Source of the DNA: Lentinus brumalis
Lineage: Eukaryota; Basidiomycota; Agaricomycetes; Polyporales; Polyporaceae
Direction of reading: 5' to 3'
DNA length: 64,000 bases
Assembly (NCBI GenBank): GCA_001792895.1
Contig: MARA01000002.1
Span: forward strand, 124,001-188,000
Positions 19,573 to 31,873 of the stretch are shown in pieces. The translations under genes and the position numbers were made by a program. The notes under the pieces were generated by a model that was not told where the DNA came from, did no database searches, and worked only from the letters and a program-made list of their open reading frames with translations. The first letter of the stretch is position 1; each line of letters begins with the position of its first letter.

Positions 19573-21064
19573 TCAGTAAGTCGAGCCGATGGGGCCGTAC
19601 TTGATGTTGGAGTAAATCACAGTCGCGCCGGGGCTGTTGGACTCGACGTCCTTGGGATCGCCGGACGAGGTCGGGCACGGACCACGTGAGACACCGGGCG
19701 TCGATGCGTCCTTGTCGAGGGGGTAGTCGGAGTCGAGCCAGAGCATCTTGGCGGCGTGGTCGTCCCAGATGGACATGACGAGAACCATACCCTTGTCGAA
19801 GGACTGGCCCATCGCCTTCAGGCCACCGAGGCGCTCGAATGAGTTCGTGTCACCGAACGCGGTCTTCTGGGCGTTGCAGAACGCGTCAGTGATTGAGTCG
19901 TAAGCGTCCAAGCCGGCAATCTTCGTCTTGGAGTTGGCGATGACCTTGCCGTTCTGGACGTAGAGACGGCGGATCTCTGACAGGGTGCCGGAGGTCGAGT
20001 TGTTGTTCGTCAAGAACTGGGTGACAACCGTGAACTTCTTCGACGTGTCGACGGTCTTGCCGGTGCCGAGGAAGGTCTGGTCGCCCATACGCCACGAGTT
20101 GAAGTCGCAGCCATCCTTGTCGCAGATACCGCCATAGCGGTTATCGCCGTCACCGCAGTCGGTACCCTGGCAGCGGGTCTGGCTCGTGACAGAGCAGACG
20201 TGGGGCGTCACAGCAGCGCCCTGCGAGTTGGCCTCCCAGATATCCATCTCATTACAGCAAGTGCCGTACTGGCCCGAGCCAGCGTTCGAGTCGCTTTCGG
20301 ACGGCTGCCAGTTGAGGACGTTGGCCTAGGGAGGGAAAGGTCAGTTACTACAAGAGAACAAATCACTGTGGCGGGCAAACTCACCTCGCCATTGATGAAC
20401 TTGATGTCGTGAGGGCACTGGGTGTCGCAGTAGCCAGTACCGTACTTGGCACCAGCCTTGTTGGTGGGGAAGCGGGACGTGCCACCGTCGGCGTCCATCT
20501 CGACGAAGTAAAGCGCGCCGTTAAGACCGCAAGGGAGCTGCGACATGTCGACATCGAAGGTGAACTCCTGGTTCTTGAGGTTGAATATTTGGTACTTCGA
20601 GTCACTCGTGTCCATGAGGTAGACACGGGAACCGATGTTCGTGGAGTACGGGCCGTGGGTCACGAACTTGAGCGTGAGGGCGTTGCCACTCGTGGTGATG
20701 CCGTAAGTGCCTGTGCGATGGAAATCAGCATATGTGGGGTTGCCGGTCGGCGGGTTGGGGCCTCAGGCCTACCAGAGTAGTCAGCGCCATCGAGAGCACA
20801 GTTCTTCGCGCAGGTGGTGGGATCGGGGCACAGGGAGGTGTCCCAGGTGTTGCCGGTGTAGCAGTTGTTGCTGCCGTTGGTAGCGTGGAGCCAACGCCAG
20901 TTGGAGTCGAGCACGACGGAGTGCTGCTCGGTGGTGCAGCTCTTGCCGGCGGAGCACTTCGAGACCGAAAGGCGAGGGTGGCTCTCAGCAGTAAGCGTGC
21001 CGACCTGCTGGCCGTACGCGATCGCGAGATAGGAGAGGGCGAGGAGCGCAACGGAGGGGAACAT
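19573..21064 (-). CDS. GH7 cellobiohydrolase (reducing-end exocellulase), no CBM1
   Basis: 456 residues in three exons: 21064-20773, 20710-20385 and 20325-19573, with introns of 62 nt (phase 1) and 59 nt (phase 0). A secretion signal (about residues 1-18, [18 protein letters not shown]) precedes [12 protein letters not shown], the usual mature start of family 7. The catalytic triad is in NEMDIWEAN (Glu232, Asp234, Glu237). Many paired cysteines and the closing [12 protein letters not shown] define a complete catalytic core. The protein stops there, so it has no linker or carbohydrate-binding module. It releases cellobiose from chain ends of crystalline cellulose outside the cell. An in-frame ATG at 21100 would bury the signal peptide and is disfavoured. 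TATAAAA lies at 21147-21153. Confidence 0.95.
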
Positions 21065-21146
21065 GGCGGTGCCGATATCGAGTGGCTCGTTAGCGGTCAA
21101 AGACAGATATGGAGCTCGATGTCGAAGTTGCAGAGGCCAAGGCAGG

Positions 21147-21153
21147 TTTTATA
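21147..21153 (-). promoter_or_regulatory. TATA box of the GH7 cellobiohydrolase gene
   Basis: TATAAAA on the minus strand, about 83-90 nt upstream of the ATG at 21064. A CTGGGG at 21308-21313 fits the SYGGRG consensus of carbon-catabolite repressors of the CreA type, but one such hexamer is weak evidence. Confidence 0.6.
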
Positions 21154-23480
21154 GACGAACGTCTCGGAAAATATGCGGGTAAGGCGGGAGGGTTCTCGTG
21201 CAGTTTACCCGTTCGCAACGCAGGCTTGCACAAGTCTATCACGATGTAAGGGTCTCTGGCGAGGCCCGGATTGAGCTCTGATGTCGCCAGGTCCCGACGA
21301 GTACCCGCTGGGGAGGGTGAACTGTCAGTCAATAAGGCTCATGCTCCCGCACCCACTCGCAGCGGGTCATCTTGGGCGTAGCCGAAGAGAGGCCGAGCTT
21401 GGAGGGATCCAAGAAGTCTGGCATCAGCTACTTCGCGGACTTTCCATAAAGTTGCGGACGTTCTGACGCCTATTAGGATGACCTGAAGCATGAGTTCGAA
21501 GTCAGAAGACGTCCATGTGAGCGAAGTGGTCACTCACCGCCGTTGCTCTGAACTATTAGACGGTCTTCTTGATGGAGTCTGCTCTCTGGCTGACACCCCA
21601 AATATCCTCGGCGCTGCGAGGAGATGCCGGGCATACCCTGGGCATACCGTCCATGATGGGGGGCATGATCCATCTCGAGAGGCCTGGGGAAGTGCCAGTG
21701 GCATCAGTACTAGTGGAGAGGCGGAGGTAAGAGAGACTCGCCCGGACTCGCCCAAGTGTGATTGCCTCCGTCCGGCGGGCGCGGGTGCGGTACTGCGAGT
21801 TTGTGATGCTACGATTTCGAATTTTGGCGACACGTCGGCGGCGGAAGTACAAGTGACCCATAGCAGCGTCGGCTGAAAGGCGGATGTCGAGGCAATTGTA
21901 CCTACGAGGCTTGACGAGACGGGAGAAACGTTGGTCAGGAGGTCTCGTCGGTTCTAGGCGCGGTCACCGGGTGAGAGGAGATCAGACACTGAGGTCCGGT
22001 GCGCAAGTAACGAGAACTATGCATCTGAACTTCGGAGCCAACGCGTCAAACTCCCTCATGTGACACACAAGTGAATCACCGTGTCATCTATCCGACGTTC
22101 GAGTTCGACTCACTTGTGGAACGTGAGTCGAACGTCGTGCTAGGCTTGTTGTAGGACTGTGACAGATGTCTCATAGAGTCGGAGAGAGGAGTGACTGGTT
22201 GCCCGTTGATGCTATCCAAGTCTGCGGTCAACGATGACGATGGAGCTAGGCATAACCTGGAAAAAGCAAATCTTTTCAAGACCAGACGAAACGACCAAAA
22301 GGACCTGTCGACTGAGGGAAAGATCGTCCACATCTCGTCACAGAAAGCGGTATAGTGGTCTCATACCCATCCGTCGGTATAGTACCTAGCTGGACATGGG
22401 CTAGAGAGCGATCGATACCCCCGATGGGATGTGAACTGCAAGTCCCTGTCTCATGCGGCCTTTAGGGCACTGTGCGAAGCGTAATCAAGATGAGCGATCA
22501 CTGCACGAGGAGAAAACAGCCGCGTCGTCAATGGACCGAACGAATCATGTATTGAACATCTTGCAAGTCGACGGGTGTACTCGTACTTACTACTTGGACT
22601 GAGCCTCACAGCCACCGCTACGAAGAAGGCCACGTAGAACGAACGTCCCTCATCTCGTCGAGGCAATCTCGAAGCTTGTGGGGCCAACCCCTTAGAACAG
22701 GTTTCGACCTCGGAAGCCCTGCGGGAGCGATTCCATTGGCCAGCGACGTATACGAGAATAGCTTCTGCCGGATGATGCCAGCAGATGTGTCGGGCACGCC
22801 ATGCTGAGATGGCTTGACGGGCGCAGATAAGAATAGTCTGTTTGAAGTGGACATCTTTCGTGGAGCAGGTGAGAAGTGCACCGACACTGCAGAAGTCTGC
22901 AGAAGATCCGGGGCATCCGCTGGCGATGTCAACTGCGATGCCGGCCACGTAGAGCAAGGTTCTCAATCTTGTAGAATCGCGTGAATGGACTCACCCCTCG
23001 AACTGCCAACATTGGTCTCCCATAGGTAGACGGTTGACGGGTCTAACCCAACAACTCCCGACGTGTGTGTCGTCTGCCTGATAACTATTCGATGAATGGT
23101 CACGATAACAAGTGAGCATTCTGTTCTATGGATGATAAGAAGAGGCAGTCGGACGATAGCGCATACCTCCGCATACTAAGACTTGTCTAGATAGAGGCCC
23201 AGGCGGACGACCGTGGTACTGGCAGAGGACGGAGAATTTGAGGCAAATCCAAGGGATAACCAAAGCTTCTGGAAGCGCCCATACGCGTTCGAGCCGCGAT
23301 CACGTGCCTGTCGCGTTTGTTGAGTTTCTACGGGCGCTTGCTGTGGCCCCTGCTTGCGACCATCCCCGGCGACCTCAATTACACGCGATACGACCTACAA
23401 CACCGCCCCAAGGCATATATCGACCGCAGGCACTGGTCCCTCGACTTTAGGAAGCCGCATATAGCTAACCCACGTCCAAG
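21154..23480. other. Divergent intergenic region between GH7 and the coiled-coil gene
   Basis: About 2.3 kb with only short, unsupported open frames. It must hold both promoters. A hairpin-forming inverted repeat lies at about 22094-22137 (listed separately). No further gene seen. Confidence 0.5.
22094..22137. repeat. Imperfect inverted repeat (hairpin)
   Basis: The right arm GTGAGTCGAACGTCG (about 22123-22137) is the reverse complement of the left arm CGACGTTCGACTCAC, except that the left arm carries an extra GTTCGA, a local duplication. The loop is about 8 nt. Function unknown; a former transposon end or a regulatory palindrome are both possible. Confidence 0.6.
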
Positions 23481-26400
23481 ATGCCGACCTGGGGAGTCGG
23501 CGACAACCACGATTCCGATGAGGTTCACATACTCAAGGACCAGATCCGCACTAAGGGTGAGTTGTATCTTCATCAGTGCCGTGATTCTTTCTTGACTTGG
23601 AACAGATGCGCACCATGCTAATAAACAAAGCGAATTATTGAAGAGGGAGGAGGAGTTGAAGGAGTTTAAGGTGTCGCTCAACGAAGCACTGACCAAGGTG
23701 AGTCCTATGGGGCCGTTGTTGTATCGCTCGCGTGACGATGGCTTGGCATAGCTGCGACAAGAAGCCGACCGCGTGCTTCAGCTTGAGGCTGATCTGAGGC
23801 AACGTAACGAAGATCTCACCAACGAGCGACTTACTCGCGCCAACGCAGAAGTCGCTCTAACCACCGCTGAACGGAAACTCAAGGAATCCGAAAAGGAGAC
23901 CCTCGAACTCTTGTCTACGCTTGACACGCTCTCCGCTCGTGCCGACTCAACGTCAGCAGGACGTTCGAAGCTTGAACAGGACAACGTCAATCTCCAGACG
24001 CGCATCCGTGCGCTCGAGCGGGAACTGCAGAGCAAGACGCAAACGGAAGAGGCTGCGCTCCGCCAGAGCCAGAGCTCTGCAAGTGGACGAAATCGACGAC
24101 AACCGTCCGAAGTGTTCAGTCGTGTACCCATCTTGGAGAAAGAACTCGCTGAGATACGGACAGCATCCTCCGAACAGGCATCGGAACTGCATCGGACAAT
24201 GGAGCAGCTAAGTCGCACTCGGAACGAGCTTGTAAAGGTGCAGAATGAGAAGACCGCCAGCGAACGGCAGCTGCAGCGGCAACTGTCGGAAACGCAGGCG
24301 GCACTCGATGATCGGGAGGAGGACCTGCGCATGCTGAGGGACGCGAGGGGAGGAGAGGACACCGCTGCTCGGGAGAGCGACCTATTGGAACGGCTCGAGG
24401 AGGAAGAGAAGAGGATCGCGACGTTGGAGAACGAGCTTGCACGATCATCGAATAGCCGCAGACGCGACCTCGCTATGCTACAAGATGAGTTGGCTCGAAC
24501 GGCTCAGTTGCTCGAGGACGCGAGAACGCAGGCCGCAGCGACGGAGGAGCAGTTATCCATGTTTGCCAAGGACAGGGACGCAGCTTTACGCGACCGTCAG
24601 CATCTTGAGCAGGAACACGAGCAACATTTGCAGGAAGCCGAGGCCAAGATCAGGTATGCCTATGTATTGTCAGCTTGCTTGCAGGCTACTAATGACCTTT
24701 CATGATGCAGCGCCTTGGAGTATCAGTTGGCTCAGACATCCCCAAACCCGCAGAATACCGATGACAACACCGCTGCTATGATCGAGAAGCTGCTTACCAC
24801 GATCCAACGCCTACGAGGCGAGCGGGACGATCTCAAGCGTCGTCTCGAGTTCGTCACGGTCGAGAATAAATTCGCCATAGAGTCTCTGGAGAGAAGGCTC
24901 GCTGCTGCCACAGCCGCTTCTGTTCCTGTCACCCCTGCAGTCACTGAGACAGGGACCATCACAATCCTCCAAGGATACGTTCAGGGCTTCCATGAGAACG
25001 CCCAACGTTCCGCCCGAGCGGCCCTTGCGCTTGCCATCGTCGCGCAACAAGAAGGAGCATGCCAGGACGTCCATGCTGCCCAGGTCGAAGCACTTCTGGG
25101 CGAGCTCTCATCCACGCGCGCGCATCTCGGGCAGATGGAACGTACGCTGGAGGAGCGGCAGCTCACCCTAGCATCTTTGGAGCAGCAGCTCGCCTCGACC
25201 TGTGGGGCTTTCGGTGATGCCGAATCCCAAGCTGCCGGTCTCCGCGAGACAATCCAACGTCTCGAAGGGGAACTCGCACAAGAGCGCAACTCACACGCGG
25301 AGATCGGAGCATCGCTATCCGACACCGAAGCACAGGTCAACATGCTCTCTCAGGCGCTTGCGGACGCCGAAGCCGCTCGCGACGCACTGGCCCTGGAGAA
25401 GACGCACCTGGAGACTGATCTGGAGGCAGCACGATGTGATCTGGCAGATGCAGAGTCTCGTCATTCCGAGCAGCTCGCGGGCTTGTCCGCCGCGGCTCAG
25501 TCGGGCCACGGTTCGCAAGCGCAAGCCTTGAAAGCTCTTATCCACGATCTCCAGCTCCGTGTGGAAAGACGGACCGAGCAGATTGGTATACACCAGCACG
25601 ATATCAAGCGGCTGGAGACCAACCTGAAGCTCCAGGAGGAGCGCGTCACGGAGCTTACCCAGGAGCTTGAGGTCGTTCAGAACGAGAAGGTCGCAATGTT
25701 GGAGGACTGCAGGACTACCCGCGAGGAGCGCGACCACACGATGCGCCGACTCGACGAGCTTGAGGAGGCGATGGAGACACTCGAATATTCTCGCGAACAG
25801 GAGATCGGCGCTTTGGTCCGAATTACCTTCGATGCTGTGGCCGCAAGACGGGATGCCATCGTTAGGTCAAGACATGCCACCGCTGCGACCTACGACAACC
25901 GCGTGGCGCTGGATGAGCGTATTCGCGCAGTGGAAAGCGAGAAGGCGGCTCTCTCCTCCCAGATCATATCTCTGACCGCAGAGCGTGACCAGCTCGTTCA
26001 AGGCTCCGATCGCGACCTCTCTTCTGTACAGGAGCAGCTGAAGGATGCGACGTCCGCGGCACGCGTTGCCGAGGAGGCCAGGGCGACAGTGGAGTCCGAG
26101 CTTGCATCTGCGCGCAACGAGCTTGAGGAGAAGAACAGAGAGCTCACCTCCCTCCAGAGCCAGCTTGCAGCGGCACGCGCCAGCCATGCCCACAGCCAGT
26201 CATTCGAGGCCAGCCTCTTCGCCCAGGAGAAGGCAGACCTGGAGACTCGACTGCACGACTCGCGCTCGTCTCTTGCAGACTGGGAGAAACTCCACTCGGA
26301 AGCTGTGGAGAAGCTCAAGGGCGTCGAGGAGGAACTCAGGCGTGCAGAAGACGAGCTGGCTAGTCAACTCGCCAGCAGTGCTACACGGTCGGAGTCGGAG

Positions 26401-28618
26401 GAACGTCTGCGCGACGAGCTCGTTCAAGTGAGGCAGCAACACGCGGAGGAGGCTACGGCGCTGGAGGAGCAGCTGAAGAGCGTCACCGACGAGCTGCAAG
26501 CCATGACTCGCCTTCGTGGAGAAGCCGATGCGTCCAGGAAGGCCGTTGAGGAGGAGCTCGCACGGACTAAACAACAATTGGAGACACGTCTTGCAGAGGC
26601 CGGTGAGACCCTCGATACTGCTAGTCGCCTGGAGGCCGAGCTTGAGACTCTCAAGGCCAGCCACGCTGGGGAGATTCAGAACTTGCGCAGCGAGCTCGAC
26701 GCCGTCACAACGGAACTCCGAGACGTTTCCCTCCGGAAGCAAGAGCTCGAAGCACTCCACGAGAAGGCCCTCCAGGACTCACAAGAGCACGCGACCGAGG
26801 CTACGGAGTTCCAGCAGAAGGCCGTCGCGCTCGAGGGCGAGCTCGCGGGAGTTCGAGCTACACACGAACAGGAACTTCAGGACTTGCAGAAGCGCTTGGA
26901 GGAAGTTGACCAGCAGCTACAAGAGGCGAAAGCATCTGCTGACGTTCAGCAGCGCGACGTTGTCGACGAGCTTACAAGGACGATCCAAGAGCTCAAAGAT
27001 CGTCTTACGGTGCTCACCCAGGAGGCCGACGAGTACCGCGCGGAGCTCGCTGAAGAGAAGGCGTCGCACGCACGTACACGCGAGTCTACCACAGCGGAAC
27101 TACGCGAGACAGTCGCGATGCGTCACGAGGCTGAGGCTGCTCTCGCGGAGGCGGAGAATGAGCTTCCAGGACTGCGTGCTCAACTTGAGCATGCCGAGTC
27201 CTCGTTACGCCAGATGGAGCAGGACAAGCTCGATCTTCAGTATCAGGCAACGAACATGGAGGCCGAGATCCAGCGGGCCAAGTCACTGCAACGTTTCCTA
27301 GAGAGCCAAGTTGCCGATGGGTACGTTTCTATCACTTGATCATGTGTGTGGAAGACTGAGACATTTCGCAGCGAGCGCCATGCTTCCTCCCTCGAAGGCG
27401 AGCTTGTGGAGCTGCGCAAGAAATGCACGGCACTCGACAAGCTGGTGCAGACTACGGAAGCCAACCTTGCTATGCAGACGATCCAGCATGAGCAGAAGGT
27501 TGCATCCCTGCAGCGGGAACTCAAGGCGTTCAGTGCTCGACCCAGCCTCGAGGAGGAAATCACCGAGCTCAAGGAGAAAAATGCAGAGTATGAGGAGCTT
27601 CTTCGTGCCAAGTGCTTGGAAATTGAAGAGAATGACGACAAGTTTATCGAGTAAGTGTGCCTTCGAGCATAACATGATCGAAGCACTGACCTTCCATTGT
27701 AGCATGCTGAAGGAGAAGAAGAAGCTGAACAGCAAGATCGAATCCTTGACCCGCAAGGTCCAGAACTTGCAGACCAAGCTCAACGTTGCGACGGAGGCAG
27801 CCAAAGCTGTCGAGCACCCACCCGTTGTAGCGTCCTCGCCTCCGGCCCCCGCGCCACCTCCCAAAGCACAAGCTGTCTTCTCTCCCTCAGTCCTCGCGCC
27901 CGCACCCATCATCACGAGTGCGTCTTCTTCGCGTACTACGTCCCGTCAGCGCGTCGTCACAGCGCCAGCGTTCCAATTGGAAGATGCTGCACCCATTCAA
28001 CTTCCCCCGATGCCCGCTTTCCGACCAAAGACGCCTGAATCCTCGCGCATGCGCATAATGTCTGGCCCATCGTATAGTTCTCGCCCGAAGACTCCCGAAT
28101 CTCAGTCTCGAATACCCTCCCTTCCAGTGTTCAAAGCTCGCACTCCCGAACGTCACCGCGTCCCGACAACCACTCTCTCTGAATCTTCCTCGTCCTCGTC
28201 CTCCCTGATCGGCGTCAAGAGGCGAGCACCCGACGACTTCGACGACTGTGGGAGTGTACCTCCACAGACCTTCACCGCAGACAGCGCACCGTTAGGACAA
28301 GCTGATGACACCATCTCCGCCCAACCCACAACGCCACGCCTCCGGAAGGCTCTCCAGACCATGCGGACAGGGTTCACTCCGGTGCGACACACCACTCGTG
28401 CTGGATCGGCGTCGCCGAGGCGTGCGACGACTGGCACCAACATGGCGGCACCTCTTCCTCATACCATCGCGGATGTAACGAACAGCCCTCGTTCGTCCGC
28501 CCGCCACGAGCCTGCGAAGGCTGCAGCAAGGAAGGGATGGCTCGGCAAGATCAGAACCGGCCCTTCCCAACCTCGCGCGTTCTCAACGCGTCAGCCGGTA
28601 TTCGACCCGCCACGATAA
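23481..28618 (+). CDS. Very long coiled-coil protein with Ser/Pro-rich C-terminal tail
   Basis: 1,624 residues in six exons: 23481-23556, 23606-23697, 23752-24653, 24711-27320, 27372-27650 and 27703-28618. All junctions are GT-AG and keep frame. Residues about 35-1340 are almost continuous heptad coiled coil, rich in Glu, Arg, Leu and Ala, in the style of myosin tail, golgin or spindle-scaffold proteins. The last 300 residues are disordered, Ser/Pro/Thr rich and basic, with three [KR]TPE motifs (RPKTPES twice, KARTPER) that look like proline-directed kinase sites, and a basic end (AAARKGWLGKIRTGPSQPR). No motor, kinase or membrane segment is visible. A structural or tethering role at cytoskeleton, spindle pole, septum or Golgi is inference; I do not recognise the family. 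Confidence 0.85.
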
Positions 28619-28900
28619 CATGGTGCTTGCTCTCTTGTTGCGAGTAGTGTGTCATGAGCTTTTTGGACTGCATCTGGAGCGCTATCTCGCATCTATGTAC
28701 TACCAGGCATTCGTATGTTTATTAGTCGTCTCACCTCGTCTCTCGTTTCGCTCTTGCATCACTCGCACACCTTCTTCGTCCCTATGCCAGTAATGACATT
28801 AATGATCGCGCATTGCATATCTGTGATCCGGGAGCGAAGTGTAGCAATACATTGTATACTAGTACTCCCTAGTCTCATATCGTATTGACTCTACTGTCTT

Positions 28901-30492
28901 TCATGCCTGATTGGGGTTAAGGTGTGAGTCAACCAGAGAACGGACCTCTTCTGCCGCTCCCCAGGACATCTGGTACCCAGCAGGACTGCAGCCCAAGGTG
29001 AGTTGAAGCCGGTGCGCAACGGTCATGCCACTTACCCAAAACCATAGGCATGCACAACCAACACTGTTCCCTTCGTGTCGTTCTCTGAAGCATGCTCCTC
29101 GTGGGTCAACCACTCCGTCTTACGAGGGAGGTCGACCCATTCGGCTTCGACCCTCGGGCCGCCCCTGCGCGCCGGGCGCAGGCCGACGTTGTGCTTCAGG
29201 ATGCGCGTCTCCTTGTCCGCGACGGCGGGGGCGAGTGCCGTGCAACGTTCGAGGATGCCGCGGGCGTCCTCCGGGCTGAAGGACGTGTCCCAGTTGTCCC
29301 TTTGATACTTGCCCCCGAGGATGGTGGTGAATCCAATGGCATTAGGCCACGGGCGGGGGATGATGTACGTCGCGTCGGCACTGTCTCCGGCCCCGAGCTC
29401 TGTGCAGAGGAACTCGTTCAACTTCGGGTTTTCGACGACGATCGTCTGGCCACGGATGGGGTATACGTCTTTGTCTTCGAGTCCGATGAGGGACCTCGCA
29501 CCTGCGGGTCAGGCTGGCGAGTTAGCCTTCATGAAGAAGGGCCAGAGGTTAGTTGGGAGCACGCACCAAGGCCAGTGGCGTTGATCAGCACGCCGTTGGC
29601 ACCGGCAAGAGCTGCGGCCTCTCCGTAGGAGGCGACCTTCTTGCGGACGAACTCTACACCGCGCGATGCGAGCACCTTAGTGATCCATGGGAGGTAGCTC
29701 ACGGGACAGACGGAGACGGTCTGGAAGCCCACGCCGCGCTTGAACCCCGCAGGAAGCTCGTTTTCGCCCAACACTCTGAACTGCGAGCGAGGTGAGCGAC
29801 ATTGACACTTCCAAACATGGGAAACTGAAAAGACAATAGCTCACCTCCCGGACCAGGTCCTTGTACCACATGGCGTTCAGGTCCTTTCCTTCGTCGTAGA
29901 AGACCCTCGACGGAGAAGCCTGTCAGATAACAATTGGGTTATAGAAGCTCGTCGCATTCAAGCCGAGCCGCGATCGAGGCCGATGCTCACGATAGCGAGT
30001 CCACTGGAAATCATTTCCCAAAACTTGTCGCTGCAGTCGAATGCCTGCATGTCAATATGCCTTCCATTGCAGCGGCGTATGGTCGCACTCACAAGGTCGT
30101 CTTCTCCCATCGGTACGTCCGTTCGTTGTATTCTCCCATAGGGGACCAGTTCGCGCCCTGCAAGTGCAGCTCAGCTCCAGAACCGTGCACATCGCGGCCA
30201 TGCATTGTTCCGACGGGAGACGCAGCAAACCTGTTTCCGCACTGGTACGGAGAGATATGATGCTTCTCCCGGCCGGAACAACGCACAGTATGAAGCCTTC
30301 AGGCTTCAACTTCATTAGAAGACGCACCGCCCATGGGGATGCAAACCCCTGCGAATCGAGGTCTTCTGGCAGGTCCCTTGCCACAACCTTAACCTTGTAC
30401 CTTGGGTTCTCGGAGAGTACATGAGCAACCGTCAGTCCGATGACACCCGCGCCGAGCACGACGACTTGTGTCTTTCCTGCTTCCGAGGACAT
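28901..30492 (-). CDS. D-amino-acid oxidase
   Basis: 369 residues in seven exons: 30492-30328, 30157-30093, 30030-29991, 29919-29845, 29780-29567, 29501-29036 and 28985-28901; all junctions keep frame. The FAD-binding Rossmann motif is GAGVIGL (residues 14-20). Family landmarks follow: [46 protein letters not shown], and the C-terminal [18 protein letters not shown] that closes the FAD site. The enzyme deaminates D-amino acids oxidatively, giving 2-oxo acid, ammonia and hydrogen peroxide. It ends NPNQA and lacks the usual SKL-like peroxisomal signal. It is convergent with the coiled-coil gene, 282 nt between stops. A TATAAAC (minus strand, about 30612-30618) lies about 120 nt upstream of the ATG. 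Confidence 0.93.
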
Positions 30493-31336
30493 CTTCAGGA
30501 GGAGCTGTGTGGGCGGATATAGACGGATATGCCTCTTGCGCAGCGATTCGACCGGCCTGCAGACAGTGGTCTGAAGTACAAGTTGGCCACATGAGCTTGG
30601 CGAAGGAGCGGGTTTATATGTATCCTCGAGTCAGGTCAGACATCGGGTGCTGAGCTGGGTCTAGAAGTGTTACTATCGATCGGCCCGACGCCTCCCCGTT
30701 CCACCGATCGTGCTCTTTGAGGACGCGGATACTTAGCGTCAAGTAAGTACGCGACCTTGGAGGTTATATCTCATCTCCTGAGTGCACTACATACATACCT
30801 ATCACGACGAGCACAAGCTGAGGTGTAGGGTGTAAGCTCATGTGAAAGGGTTGGACAGCACTGATAACCGCTCCCGTAAGCCGCTGTGGCAATTCCGGGC
30901 GGCAGGGACCTGCAGGCACGCTCATCAGGACTCTAGTCACGCGGAGGCGGTAAGAGAACACCAGCGTATGAGGCTGCTTCGCCGGTCTGTCACTCTTCTG
31001 GCATGCACTGCAGGGAAGACAGAGCCAAATGCGTTCGCCTCTCGTCCAACAAGAACGTTTCCAACACAATTGCGGCGTCTTAGCACACATGGACCTCGTA
31101 CTGCGGCCGGAGCGCGCGCGAAGTTACCCCATTCCATAGTACACCCCATCTGTCGAGTACCCGAAGCCACGATGGCCAGCGAAGATCAGGACCCGCGGTG
31201 TCTGTGGGATAAAAGCAGATAGCAGTCCTCGCGAACACACCCTCTCCCTGTGTTCCACGCCCACGCACCACACCCTGGTCTGTTGCCTCCAACTGTCCAG
31301 CTTCCTCGCGCCTGCACCCGCACCACCTGCACTGAC
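30493..31336. other. Divergent promoter region between D-amino-acid oxidase and a Ser-rich gene
   Basis: About 840 bp with no supported gene. Minus-strand TATAAAC near 30612 serves the oxidase; plus-strand GATAAAAG at 31208-31215 serves the gene at 31337. Short open frames here have no family resemblance. Confidence 0.5.
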
Positions 31337-31873
31337 ATGCCGCGCGACGCGAGTCCACCTGAGCTGTCTTCTCTTGAGCGCACGGCACTCTGGGTACAGA
31401 CACAGGCCGCATTCTCCTCCCAGGCCTCTCCTTCGTCTCCCGCTCGGTCGTCACAGACCACATCCTCGTACCGCACGACCATGTCGTCCGACAGAGTGTC
31501 CCTGAAACCATCTCTGGCGCGTTCGTCTTCCATGCAGCAGTCCACGCACACACGACCCCCGAGCGCCAAGACTACCCAACGCCCGCGCTATGACTCCCGC
31601 TCACGGAGGTCGAGCCTACCGTTCCCGCAGAGCCCGCCTGGCTCCGGATATCCCATGCCACTGGAAGTGGCTTCGCCGCGTTCAGAGAGCGAGGACAGGA
31701 AGGCGAGTAAACTCTCGAAGCTTGCGCCGCCGTTCGATGCGAAGAGTTGCCCACAGTCTTCGACGCCGCGGCCGTCCTTGAGGAAGCAGAGGCGACCCTC
31801 GCTCGTCGAGCAGATCATCTCTATCGGGTCACCCGGTCAGCGGCGACGAGAAGAGCCTGGGAAGAAGACGTAG
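31337..31873 (+). CDS. Small Ser/Arg/Pro-rich hypothetical protein
   Basis: 178 residues, single exon, ATG at 31337, about 120 nt after a TATA-like GATAAAAG. Low complexity and probably disordered: Ser, Pro and Arg make up much of it, with RSSLPFPQSP, RPSLRKQRRPSLVEQIISIG and GQRRREEPGKKT near the end. The only hydrophobic element is the short VEQIISIG. Basic Ser sites such as RRPSL fit AGC-kinase consensus. No domain recognised. Upstream in-frame starts are non-ATG and were not used. Confidence 0.5.
   Translation: MPRDASPPELSSLERTALWVQTQAAFSSQASPSSPARSSQTTSSYRTTMSSDRVSLKPSLARSSSMQQSTHTRPPSAKTTQRPRYDSRSRRSSLPFPQSPPGSGYPMPLEVASPRSESEDRKASKLSKLAPPFDAKSCPQSSTPRPSLRKQRRPSLVEQIISIGSPGQRRREEPGKKT

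Noticed and set aside
22451..22966. 171-residue minus-strand ORF upstream of the coiled-coil gene
   Set aside because: It has mixed composition and no signal, domain or promoter that would set it apart from chance; several overlapping frames are equally open.
23778..27915. Long antisense ORFs across the coiled-coil gene (for example 23778-24362 and 26200-26760, minus)
   Set aside because: Glu/Leu/Arg-rich codon use of the sense strand creates Ser/Leu/Cys-rich open antisense frames. They have no conserved motif and no splice logic.
30842..31222. 126-residue ORF before the Ser-rich gene at 31337
   Set aside because: It overlaps the TATA-like element of the next gene and has no recognisable sequence features.
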